A stretch of 64,000 bases of DNA from Lachnospiraceae bacterium. GTDB taxonomy: Bacteria; Bacillota; Clostridia; Lachnospirales; Lachnospiraceae. Under the pieces are notes generated by a model, which was given only the letters and a program-made list of their open reading frames with translations, made no database searches and had not been told where the DNA came from. This document shows, piece after piece, positions 50,431-59,300 of this stretch. The stretch spans positions 56,632 to 120,631 of the forward strand of contig JAILOV010000008.1 of assembly GCA_024690605.1 (NCBI GenBank), written 5' to 3'. Within the stretch, counting starts at the first letter, position 1. Each line of letters starts with the position of its first letter. A program made the translations under genes and the position numbers.

Positions 50431-51591
50431 ATGAGAGAGAGCAGTCGGAAAACAGAAAGCATCTCACGGGTCGTCGTCCGATGGACGGCGGCGATCCTTC
50501 TATGGGCGCTTCTGCCGTTTTCCGTTTCCGCCGCGGAGGAGGAATTCCCCGAGGGGATGACGGAGAGCGAGAAGGCGCTGATGCTGCAGGAGATGCAGCA
50601 GGACATCGAAGCGGATGCCCCGGCCTATGTGGATCCGGCTTCCCCGGCCGATGAGCTCTCGGACGAAGAGGCCAGAGATCTGATAAAGAATTCGCTCCCC
50701 TCGCAGGAGGAGATGGAAAGGCTTGCGGAAAGCTACACGGATCGCGTGATGACGCTCGCCGATTTCAAGACCGGCTATGACGTGAGCCGGGGTCTCTATC
50801 ACTACATCCTGCCCGGTGGGAAGGGGATCCGCATGTCGACTCCGATGGGAGGATGGTCGGATCACGCGGTGTCGCTGGTGCCGGATGACGGGGTGACCTT
50901 TATCTCGGTGGTGAAAGACGGGGAAGTGGTTGAGGAGACGCCCGGTGAGGACGGTGCTTATTTCTTCCGTAAGCCGGGGCACTATGCCTTTGTCGGTTAT
51001 GAGGAGACCGGGGATTCCACGGACTACCTTTCGGGAAGCTTCCGTATCGTGGATCCCACAGAACCCGTGACGGATGTCATGATCTGGGCGCCCGAGGGCT
51101 ATCGGGTCGACGAGGCGCTTCTGAACGGAAGTCCCGCCGGATTCGGTCAGAAGGATGCCCGGTGGCTGGAACTGACGGATGACGGGAGATATGAGGTGAC
51201 CTTTACGGCAAAAAATCTCTCGACCGGGATCCCGGAGAGCTTTTCGGTGATGTTCTCAAGGGACACAACGCCGCCCGTTCTTGAATGGGAGGGAGAGATC
51301 CATGACGGACTCTTTGTCGGCGAGGTGCGTTTTGGCGTGCCGGAGCCGGATACCGAGGTGGCGATCTGGTACAACGGGCAGCCGGCGGTCTCGCCGACCC
51401 GTGTGCTCGCGGCGGCCGGCAGCTACTATATCACGGCGACGGACCGTGCGGGCAATGTGCGCACCTATAATTTTGTGCTGGAACGTCAGGGACAGATCCC
51501 CTGGGCTTTTGTCTGGATCGCTGCCGGTGTGCTGGTCCTTGCCGGATTTCTTCTGGTGATCACGGCCGGACGGGGGATGCGGATCCGATGA
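50431..51591 (+). CDS. Surface protein with Ig-like domains and C-terminal membrane anchor (copy 2)
   Basis: A 386-residue exported protein, a shorter paralogue of the one at 40939. Signal peptide ending near VSAAEEE (residues 15-35), a helical acidic segment, then two or three beta domains (LYHYILPGGKGIRMSTPMGG) and the Ig-like unit with SRDTTPPVLEWEGEIHDGLF and GSYYITATDRAGNVRTYNF, then a C-terminal helix and basic end. The ribosome site before ATG 50431 is poor, so the start is not certain. The stop overlaps the next VirB6-like start by ATGA. As with copy 1, a VirB6-like gene follows directly. Confidence 0.8.
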   Translation: MRESSRKTESISRVVVRWTAAILLWALLPFSVSAAEEEFPEGMTESEKALMLQEMQQDIEADAPAYVDPASPADELSDEEARDLIKNSLPSQEEMERLAESYTDRVMTLADFKTGYDVSRGLYHYILPGGKGIRMSTPMGGWSDHAVSLVPDDGVTFISVVKDGEVVEETPGEDGAYFFRKPGHYAFVGYEETGDSTDYLSGSFRIVDPTEPVTDVMIWAPEGYRVDEALLNGSPAGFGQKDARWLELTDDGRYEVTFTAKNLSTGIPESFSVMFSRDTTPPVLEWEGEIHDGLFVGEVRFGVPEPDTEVAIWYNGQPAVSPTRVLAAAGSYYITATDRAGNVRTYNFVLERQGQIPWAFVWIAAGVLVLAGFLLVITAGRGMRIR

Positions 51592-53729
51592 GCACGACGG
51601 TCTATGTACAACTCGGATGGCTCCAGACCGCCATCACCTGGGTCTATCAGCACACGCTGAGCCCGCTCTTTGACAAGCTCGGAAATATCATCTCCGCGAT
51701 CCACAAAAATCTGTTTCAGCGTTTATTGCTGCCGATCCTGGAAGGCTTGTTTGGAGTGCAGATCGATCTGTTCAAGGCACTGTTCATGAACATGATCTAC
51801 AACTGGCTCTTCCGTCTCACCCGGGTGGTGATGTGGGCACTGGACGCGGTGGAGAATGCCTTCCGGACCTTTGCCGGTCTCAATCCCGTATATGTGCAGA
51901 ACGACGCGGGCGTGATGGAAAAGAAGAGTTCCCTTCTGCTCGCGCTCACGATGAACCGGGGGGTTCAGACCGCCATCCTCGGCATGATGATGGCCAGCTT
52001 TGTGCTCTGCTTCCTGACGGCACTCTTCGCCACGATCCGCTCCATCGGAGATTTCGGCGGGGAGGACGGCAAATCCAGATCCGTCGGCAAGGTGCTGCGG
52101 CTGACCATGAACGCGCTGCTCAGGCTCATCCTCATCCCCGTGATGTCGCTGTTTCTCGTGGTGCTGGGCGATGCCCTGTTGCAGGCGATGGAAAACGCGA
52201 CCAACGCGGAGCACGCGGCGGTCTCGGATATCCTGTTCACCATGTCCACGCTGGATGCGGTGCGGGACGATGTGCCGGCCGGAGACGCGGCCTATTACAA
52301 CTCCTCGACGCGCTCGGCGGCGCTGGCGAAGAAGGGTGCTTCGGCATCGGACTATGCCGATTACGGATTAAAGGACAAATACCGGAAGACCTATTATCTC
52401 GGAGAGCCGGTCGACGGCTTGATGGGAACGATCAAGGAGGCGCTCGGGTCGGGAAACACCAAGAAGCGCGAGGTGATGGCCGAGGTGCTAAAAACCTTTG
52501 ATATCCGCAGGATCGATTATTTTATCGCCATCGGCGGCACGATCCTGTTCATCTATCTCTTCGGGACGATGGCAGTGGTCATGATCTCCAGGATCTTTGA
52601 CTGTCTGCTGCTTCTCATGGTGGAGCCGTTTTTTGCGGCGACCATGCCGTTGGATGAGGGCAAGAAATTCGACACCTGGCAGGAAGTCTTTCTCGGAAAG
52701 CTGATCTCCGGCTATGGCGCCATCGTGGCGATGAACATCTATCTGCAGGTCATCGCGCTCGTTTTTGAGGGCAAGGTCGCCTTCTTCGGCGCTGGGACGA
52801 CCCCCGCCGTGGACTATCTGACGCGGCTGTTCTTTGTGCTCATGGGAGCCTATGCCATCACGCAGGCGGGACCGCTCGTCACCGGGATCATGAGCGCGCA
52901 GGCGGGGGCCAGAGAAAAGGAAATGATGACGATGGGCAACAAGCTCACCGCCACGGCGATGAGCCTGGTGACGGCACCGGCGAGAAAACTCGCCTCCTAT
53001 GTGTGGAAGGAGGGCGTGGATGCCGCTTCCAAAGGAGCTGCTTCCCTGGTAGGAAATGCCGGGATCGTGGGCCGTGGGAATCCGACACCCGGTGTCGGCG
53101 ACGCCTTCGGGAAGATGGGCAAGAACGGACCGACGAATGTGCAGTTTAACGGTAAAAAGATCGACACCGGTACCGGAACGGCTGTCACGCAGACGGGGAC
53201 GGGATCCGGCGGCGCGACAGGCCCGGGCGGCACGGCGTTCAGCGGCAAAAAGGGCGGACCGGGGACCGGCGTCGTGGGAACGGGAACCCTCGGGCAGGAG
53301 GGAACGGTCGGCGAGGGCAGCGGTCAGCAGTTTACGCAGACCAGTAAACCGAACAGCTTTGATGGACCGATGGGCGGCCTGGATGCGCCGATCGGCAGTG
53401 ACAAACCGGGAGCCTTCGATTTCCTGAATCAGCCCGGCGACGAGAACCAGGAGTACACCTGGATCGGGCAGCGGGACAAAGAGGAGCGCGAGGAGAGAGA
53501 AGCCTACGAGAAGATGCTGGGCACGCAGCTTGACGAGGCGGTGATGGCTGCCGCCGAGAGTGAGACCGGCATGGATCTGGACGGTGACGGTTTCGTGACC
53601 GGCAGCATCAACGACGTGGATGACGACCCGCTCACGATGCAGGGATATCTTCGGCGGCGATCCTCTCGGGGATCTGAAGGAGGATCCGCTCAAGGATCTG
53701 AAAGAGGATCCGTTCAAGGACCCGAATGA
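51588..53729 (+). CDS. VirB6/TrbL-like polytopic membrane protein (paralogue 3), C-terminus probably frameshifted
   Basis: A 713-residue paralogue of the proteins at 43017 and 44558: YVQLGWLQTAITWVYQHTLS at the start, FATIRSIGDFGGEDGKSRSV, LFTMSTLDAVRDDVP and VEPFFAATMPLDEGKKFDTW before two helices, then a long Gly/Thr tail. In the annotated frame the last 27 residues are an odd Arg/Ser/Gly stretch. In the +1 frame the same bases encode DPLGDLKE-like repeats and run to a stop at 53827-53829. So the natural end is probably at 53829, reached by a +1 shift near 53649 (CTT CGG C), unless a base was inserted. Confidence 0.75.
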   Translation: MSTTVYVQLGWLQTAITWVYQHTLSPLFDKLGNIISAIHKNLFQRLLLPILEGLFGVQIDLFKALFMNMIYNWLFRLTRVVMWALDAVENAFRTFAGLNPVYVQNDAGVMEKKSSLLLALTMNRGVQTAILGMMMASFVLCFLTALFATIRSIGDFGGEDGKSRSVGKVLRLTMNALLRLILIPVMSLFLVVLGDALLQAMENATNAEHAAVSDILFTMSTLDAVRDDVPAGDAAYYNSSTRSAALAKKGASASDYADYGLKDKYRKTYYLGEPVDGLMGTIKEALGSGNTKKREVMAEVLKTFDIRRIDYFIAIGGTILFIYLFGTMAVVMISRIFDCLLLLMVEPFFAATMPLDEGKKFDTWQEVFLGKLISGYGAIVAMNIYLQVIALVFEGKVAFFGAGTTPAVDYLTRLFFVLMGAYAITQAGPLVTGIMSAQAGAREKEMMTMGNKLTATAMSLVTAPARKLASYVWKEGVDAASKGAASLVGNAGIVGRGNPTPGVGDAFGKMGKNGPTNVQFNGKKIDTGTGTAVTQTGTGSGGATGPGGTAFSGKKGGPGTGVVGTGTLGQEGTVGEGSGQQFTQTSKPNSFDGPMGGLDAPIGSDKPGAFDFLNQPGDENQEYTWIGQRDKEEREEREAYEKMLGTQLDEAVMAAAESETGMDLDGDGFVTGSINDVDDDPLTMQGYLRRRSSRGSEGGSAQGSERGSVQGPE

Positions 53730-53763
53730 GGATCCGCTTCAGGATCTGAAAAAGGATCCGGCG
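53659..53763 (+). repeat. Four 24-base coding repeats (DPLxDLKE)
   Basis: Units begin at 53659, 53683, 53707 and 53731, with a partial fifth at 53755. Read in the +1 frame relative to the VirB6-like gene they give DPLGDLKE, DPLKDLKE, DPFKDPNE, DPLQDLKK. The 24-base period keeps the frame, showing that selection acted on this frame. Confidence 0.85.
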
Positions 53764-53833
53764 GAAGACTTCCTGGATCAGGCGGGACTGCATCAGGGCG
53801 ATAAGCTTTTTGACGATGACGAAAACTGAAAAA

Positions 53834-53868
53834 ACGCACGTGGGTTTCCCGGCGTAAGTGCATATATC
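53834..53868 (+). promoter_or_regulatory. Bipartite intergenic element, copy B
   Basis: CGTGGGTTT (53839-53847), 11 bases, TGCATATATC (53859-53868), 40 bases before the next start codon. Same blocks and spacing as copy A at 42907-42936. The flanking ACGC/GCGT pair (53834, 53852) corresponds to ACGG/CCGT in copy A. Confidence 0.6.
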
Positions 53869-53907
53869 CCTACGAAGCACTACAAAACGCGTTTGCAGAG
53901 GTACAGG

Positions 53908-54207
53908 ATGGAATTTATCGAAGAAATCTTAAGAAGGGCGGATTTTTCCGCCGAGACGGATTTTAAGGAGCGCTTCCGACAGCAGGTGCTCTCCAGGGAT
54001 CCCGCGTCCGTGCGGGATATCTCGCTGGAGGAGCTGATGCGCAAGCACGGGATCGATCCGAACCCCGTCAAGCCGTCCAAACGACAGGCGGCGATGGCGG
54101 CGGAGAAGTCCCGGAAGACGGAGATCGCGCCGGATGTGCCCAGGATCGAGGCACCGCTTGAGAAACTGCCGCCCGTAAAGGACAAGCCGGGCAGAGGAAT
54201 GTTTTAG
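53908..54207 (+). CDS. Small helical protein of the secretion locus
   Basis: A 99-residue soluble protein (MEFIEEILRRADFSAETDFK) with a helical N-half and a Lys/Pro/Ala-rich C-half ending in DKPGRGMF. GAGG lies seven bases before ATG 53908. No family recognised. It is the first gene after element copy B and 36 bases before the three-repeat protein, so it may head a second transcript within the locus. Confidence 0.75.
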   Translation: MEFIEEILRRADFSAETDFKERFRQQVLSRDPASVRDISLEELMRKHGIDPNPVKPSKRQAAMAAEKSRKTEIAPDVPRIEAPLEKLPPVKDKPGRGMF

Positions 54208-54243
54208 GAAGAGAAGACAGGAAGAGAAGAAAGGAGAAAAGAA

Positions 54244-55731
54244 ATGCAAAAGACACCGATGGAATATCTGATGGACTTTTTCCTGAACCTGATCAATGTT
54301 GTGACGAACGCGGTCAAGAAGATCGCGACGGCGGCTTATGAAGCACGCAAGAAAAAGAACAAGGAAGACGACCTGAACGAGAAGGTCGACATCAACAAGT
54401 CGAAGAGACAGCAGAAGAAGATCCCCAAGGAGATCGAGAAGCAGATGTCCAAGGACAACATGGACATCACGGTCGAGGCCTTTGACAAGCTCTCCAAGAG
54501 CGAGCAGAAGAAATACAGAAGTGAGTGGAACGCGCTCACGGATGCGGAGAAGGAAACGCGCCGCCAGAAGTTTATTGAGAAGCAGATGCCGGTCCTGAGG
54601 GACACGGTCAACAAGTATTTCCAGTCGCAGGCAGAGGGCAAGAAGGAGGTCTCCGATCTCCTGCCGCAGGATGACATGAATATCACCCGGGCGAAGTGGA
54701 ACTCCCTGAGCAAGAAGGACAGAGAGTACTACAAGAACGAGTGGGATAAGCTTCCTGAGGAAGATAAGAAGTTCATGCGCGATGAATTCATGAAGAAGCA
54801 GCAGCCGCTGATCGACGCGGCCGTGAAGAAAGCCATGCCGGAGATCTATCAGAAGGTGACGGACGACATGGGGCAGATCTCGCTCTTTGCCAACAGGGAA
54901 CAGCTGGTGCCCAAGCGCGTGGCGAATCAGATGGCGATGGAGATCTACGATGCCAAAGGCAATCTGTCGGCGATCCTGCCGGTCTCTCAGGCGGAATGGG
55001 AGAAGATGAACGGCGCGCAGAGGAACAATATGCTGAACAGCTGGTCAAAGTTTTCGCCGGAGGAACAGCGGGCGAGACTCTCGGCCTTTGAAAAGGATGC
55101 GATGCCCAAGATCCAGCAGGCGTGGGATGACTACTCAAAGAGCACCGGCGACATGATGACCGGACCGGTGCAGGTCTATACGCTGGATGCGAAGAGCCGT
55201 CTGGATGCCTTTGACAGGGAGCAGGCGCAGAAGAAGATGTCCGAGAAGGAGCGCCAGAAGGATGAACTGCAGACCCAGAAGCTCGACGGCAAGCAGAATG
55301 TGGAGCAGGAAAAGAAGGAGATGGAGAAACCTGCGGATACCGTGACCGTGGGAGAAACGACGGAACCGGAGACGGTACAGACGACACAGAAGGATCCGAA
55401 CCAGCAGAGCTTCGGCGGCAAGCGCAGGGAGAACACGCAGTTCAACCAGCAGCTCAATGAACAGGTCAATAACCTGACGGAGGAAAAGGAGCAGGACAAG
55501 AATCTCTTCAAGGCGCAGGATCAGTTGAAGAAGAACGCGGGCCAGATCGAAAACGACGTCCAGGGGAAGGAGATCTGGAAGGATGAAGACGAACGCGAAG
55601 AGTTCAGGGAGCAGGTCCGAAAGGGGGCTGAAAAGCGCGAACAGGATGCCGCCAAGGAGATCACGGAACAGAAGAGCATGAACAAGGATAACAACGTGCT
55701 GGACGGCAACCGGGTGCTGGGACAGAATTAA
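54244..55731 (+). CDS. Charged three-repeat protein of the secretion locus
   Basis: A 495-residue, very Lys/Glu/Gln/Asp-rich protein without signal peptide; the N-terminus holds a short amphipathic or membrane-near helix (YLMDFFLNLINVVTNAVKKI). Three imperfect repeats of about 55 residues follow: one from DITVEAFDKLSKSEQKKYRS, one from NITRAKWNSLSKKDREYYKN and a diverged one from PVSQAEWEKMNGAQRNNMLN. Each has the pattern W/F-x-x-L/M-S, then a W-x-x-L/F-(S/T)-x-E-x-K/R helix and a QMP/QQP or MP-like close. The C-terminal third is predicted coiled coil. Not recognised. GAAAGGAG precedes the start. A cytoplasmic scaffold, chaperone or substrate is possible. Confidence 0.75.
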   Translation: MQKTPMEYLMDFFLNLINVVTNAVKKIATAAYEARKKKNKEDDLNEKVDINKSKRQQKKIPKEIEKQMSKDNMDITVEAFDKLSKSEQKKYRSEWNALTDAEKETRRQKFIEKQMPVLRDTVNKYFQSQAEGKKEVSDLLPQDDMNITRAKWNSLSKKDREYYKNEWDKLPEEDKKFMRDEFMKKQQPLIDAAVKKAMPEIYQKVTDDMGQISLFANREQLVPKRVANQMAMEIYDAKGNLSAILPVSQAEWEKMNGAQRNNMLNSWSKFSPEEQRARLSAFEKDAMPKIQQAWDDYSKSTGDMMTGPVQVYTLDAKSRLDAFDREQAQKKMSEKERQKDELQTQKLDGKQNVEQEKKEMEKPADTVTVGETTEPETVQTTQKDPNQQSFGGKRRENTQFNQQLNEQVNNLTEEKEQDKNLFKAQDQLKKNAGQIENDVQGKEIWKDEDEREEFREQVRKGAEKREQDAAKEITEQKSMNKDNNVLDGNRVLGQN

Positions 55732-55798
55732 GAAGGGCACAGCAGAATGACAATGACCACATCGGTCAATCACAGATAAGGGGTATTGAGTCGGATAG

Positions 55799-56317
55799 AT
55801 GGCACAACGGCTGACCTTTGAAGAGGTCTATGAGCAAAACTTCAGATATGTCTACAACGTCGTCTACATGCGCGTGCTGCACAGGGAGACGGCCGAGGAT
55901 CTCACCGGCGAGGTGTTTGTCAAGGCGTGGCAGCATTATGACAGCTACGACCCGGACATCGCTTCGGCGGTGACCTGGCTTTGCGCCATCGCCAACAACG
56001 AGGTCAAGAGCTATTTCCGCAAGGCGTCGACCTCACGGGAGATCGCGAGCGACGAGCTGCCCGAGGTGGAGCAGGAGGATGAAGCGGATAAGCAGGCATC
56101 GACCTGGGCGGTCAACCGTGAAGCGGAGCGGATCCTCGCGACATTGGATGAGGACGAAAGGGAGCTGTTCTCCATGCGGCTGGCGGCTGATCTCTCCTTC
56201 AAGGAGATCGGTGAGGTTCTGGGGATCTCGGAAAAGGCGGCGACAGAGCGTTACCGGAGACTTCTGAAGAAGTGCAGAAAACTCACCGAGAGGGAGAAAC
56301 TGGAGGATTTCCTCTGA
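55799..56317 (+). CDS. ECF-type sigma factor of the secretion locus
   Basis: A 172-residue sigma-70-family protein with region 2 (NFRYVYNVVYMRVLHRETAE, DLTGEVFVKAWQHYDSY, TWLCAIANN) and region 4 (LDEDERELFSMRLAADLSFK, EIGEVLGISEKAATERYRRL). Regions 1 and 3 are missing, as in ECF factors. AAGGGGTATTG precedes the start at moderate distance. No anti-sigma gene with a membrane helix follows; the next gene, 14 bases on, encodes a giant lipoprotein. It may direct transcription of the locus; the element at 42907 and 53839 is a candidate promoter for it. Confidence 0.92.
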   Translation: MAQRLTFEEVYEQNFRYVYNVVYMRVLHRETAEDLTGEVFVKAWQHYDSYDPDIASAVTWLCAIANNEVKSYFRKASTSREIASDELPEVEQEDEADKQASTWAVNREAERILATLDEDERELFSMRLAADLSFKEIGEVLGISEKAATERYRRLLKKCRKLTEREKLEDFL

Positions 56318-56331
56318 GGCGGAAGGGAAAC

Positions 56332-59300
56332 GTGCGGTTGATCGGAGAGAGAAAAAACCAGATCCATACGGAGGACTTGAAGACGCGTGCGAAGAGAACG
56401 CTTCGCACGGCGCTCTGCGTCCTGCTCTCCCTCACGCTCACCGGCTGCACTTCCATTCTGGGCGACGGGGAGATCTCGGTGGTCACGGCGCCCCCCATTG
56501 TCACCCCGCAGGTGGTGGTCTATGACAGTTACGGGATGGGAGACATGGCGCGGTTCGATATCGGCGGAACGGACGCCTTTTATCTCCTGCCCGGGATCGA
56601 GAACGTGCCGGACTATATGCAGGATTTCAACTGTCTGGATTATACGGATAAGGGCTATTTCGTCTACTATTACTGCGCACCCGCCTATATCAGTGAGGAG
56701 CAGGTCATCGCCTTAAAGGGAACGGAGGGGACGGCACCGGAGGGTGCCTATCCGTCCATTGACCGGGGCAGCGAAGCTCTCTGCGACGCCATGATCGTCA
56801 TGGCCTACCATCCGAAGACCAGGAAATATTATGTGATGGATGCCCAGGCCTATGGCAGGGAGACCGCAAACTCCATGACAGAGGGCGAGGCCAATACGGG
56901 CATGGATTTCTATCCCTCCGGTTCCTGGGGTTTTTACACGCTTTCCCACTGCTACGGCTGCAAGGTGAACGGACAGCACCGGTATTTCATCTTCGACCAG
57001 AACGGGGATGCCACGGTCTATGACGGGGAACTGAAGGAGCTCTCCCGCACCGCGATCGGCGGCTATGTCATGTCCAAGACCGAGGAGATCGCCAATGAAC
57101 TGAACCTGAATATCAAAAAGGCAAAAAACCAGAAAAAATCCTCCGACAAGAACTCCGGCACCTCCGGTGTGAGTGAGAGTGATCTCGCCGACGGCGGGGA
57201 GGAGATGGAGGAGGCCATCAAGGAACTGGAACAGGCGACCGGAGAGAAGTTTGACACCGGAAAAACCGAAGACGAGGATGCGGCTGTCCTCTTAAACTGC
57301 CTGGTCAAGTCGGCCGTAATGGACGGCGGCAACATCATGTATCTGACCCTGATGCTCTACAACGGAGAGAGTCCTTGGGCATCGGAATATCTGCTGAGCC
57401 GCGTGGTCAGCATCTACAACTTTGATCTCTCCGGCGACCAGCTGCGGTTTGTCTCCACCAATGTGAACCATCAGGCGCAGGTGGCCGCTTATCTCGGAAA
57501 TTATCGTAACGTGACGATGGACGCGATCAAACGGGGCAGTGTGGGGACCATCGCGGACAGTTTTACCGGTTTCCTGTCCGATATCGAAGGCTTTGCCGCG
57601 TTCTTCGCAGGCTACGGCGATCTCGCCGCGGACGGCGGACTGGGCTACCAGGCGCTGGCCTACAGTGCAGCCAACAATGGGCAGGACACCAATCTGGCGC
57701 TGTCGGCATTGGCCAATCACGTGGCGGATGATCTGGAGGATTCCATCATCCCCTTTACCGAGAGCATGGAAAAGAAACTCAGAAACATGCGCACCGGCGG
57801 CTATTCCAACAAAGAGTATTACAAGATCGAGAGATACCTGACCGACACGAAGGCGATCGAGGACTTCAGCACTTATTCCATCAGCTTTCTCTGGGATCTG
57901 CTCGTCTCCAGCAAAAGCGTCAGAAATGTGCTCCTGGAGAAGTTCATCCATACCACGGATCTGAGCAGACGGCTGGGATCGCAGGCGCAGGTGCAGCGGG
58001 TGGAACAGGACTGGTTAGACATGCCGCAGAGAGCGAGGACAACCCTGACCCAGTCCCTTCTCGGTTACTATAACCGCTCGGTGTCCTCGTTCCTTTCGCT
58101 GTTAGGCACCGGGAAACTCGGAAGCTCGTGGAACAATGCCGCACTTACCGCCTGGTACAACAACTATAAGAACAGAAGGGGGGGAAAGGTGACCCCCGGA
58201 CAGCTTTGCTCTTATTCGGAGTATCAGGATTTCCTGAATTGTTTTTCGCTCCTGCCGAAGCCCGGTGCTTTCAACGGCACGGCCAACGCGCAGGTCTTCC
58301 CGACCGCGGAGGGCGCCGGCCGTCCGCAGGCGCTCATCATGATCCACGGGACGAATGAGCAGTTCCTGCAGGACGCGGATCTCAAATCCGTTCCGCGGGC
58401 CTCTGTCCTGAATCTCCCGGCGGGGTCCAACATCTGGGTGGAGCCCTGTGCCTGGAACGAGGAGATCGATCCGTCCACGCTGGGACCCGTGTGGATCACG
58501 GATACCGATGCGGCCAAGCGCGTGCTCACCCTGTTTATGACGATCACGGGAAGGGAAAGCTTTGCGGAAGAACTCGCGGATCATGTCCGCAGGGAGAACG
58601 AACAGCAGGTGCAGACCTGGATCCTCGGGGTCGTGGCCGAATGGAATGACCGGCTGAACCGGATCAGCCAGCCGGGTTACGAACCGGCGGAGGGCGAGGA
58701 GGTCATCCCGGAAGAGCGGCGGATCAAGGTCGATGCCGAGGAGATCGTCAACGCCGCCTACGGCAAGGTCAAGGAGGATCCCGCCGTCGCAAAGAGTTAC
58801 GCGATCCCGGCGGGCACCTATCCGGTCGCGTATCGTCTCCGGTTCCCCAAGGGGACCAAGGTCGACTATGTGGATGTGCAGGCGGTGGAGGGTTCCGCCA
58901 CCTCGTCCGTAGTGACCGGCGTGCTGCTGTTCGCCGACAAAGCAAAGGACACGAAGAACGGTCTGGTCTACACCTCGGAGATCCGCTGGAAAAGAGAGAG
59001 CGGCATCAGCTTTGAGGATACCGGCGTCGGCGGTGCCGCCATCGATACGGGATCGCTGCGTCTGGGCAACGATGTGGTGCTGATGCTCATCACCGAGGAC
59101 CGGGTCAAGTTCTATCCCTCGCAGAAGGGCGTGCTGACACCGCAGAACGCATATGAACTGACCAACGAGCAGCTGCTGTCCTCCACGGGCTTCACGCCCT
59201 ATACGGAGTCGGGAACGCAGGCCGCGGTCAGCACAAGACTTGACAGTGCCGGTCTCCCCGACGAAAAATACAAGGACAAGAACAAGGTGGAGGTGACACA

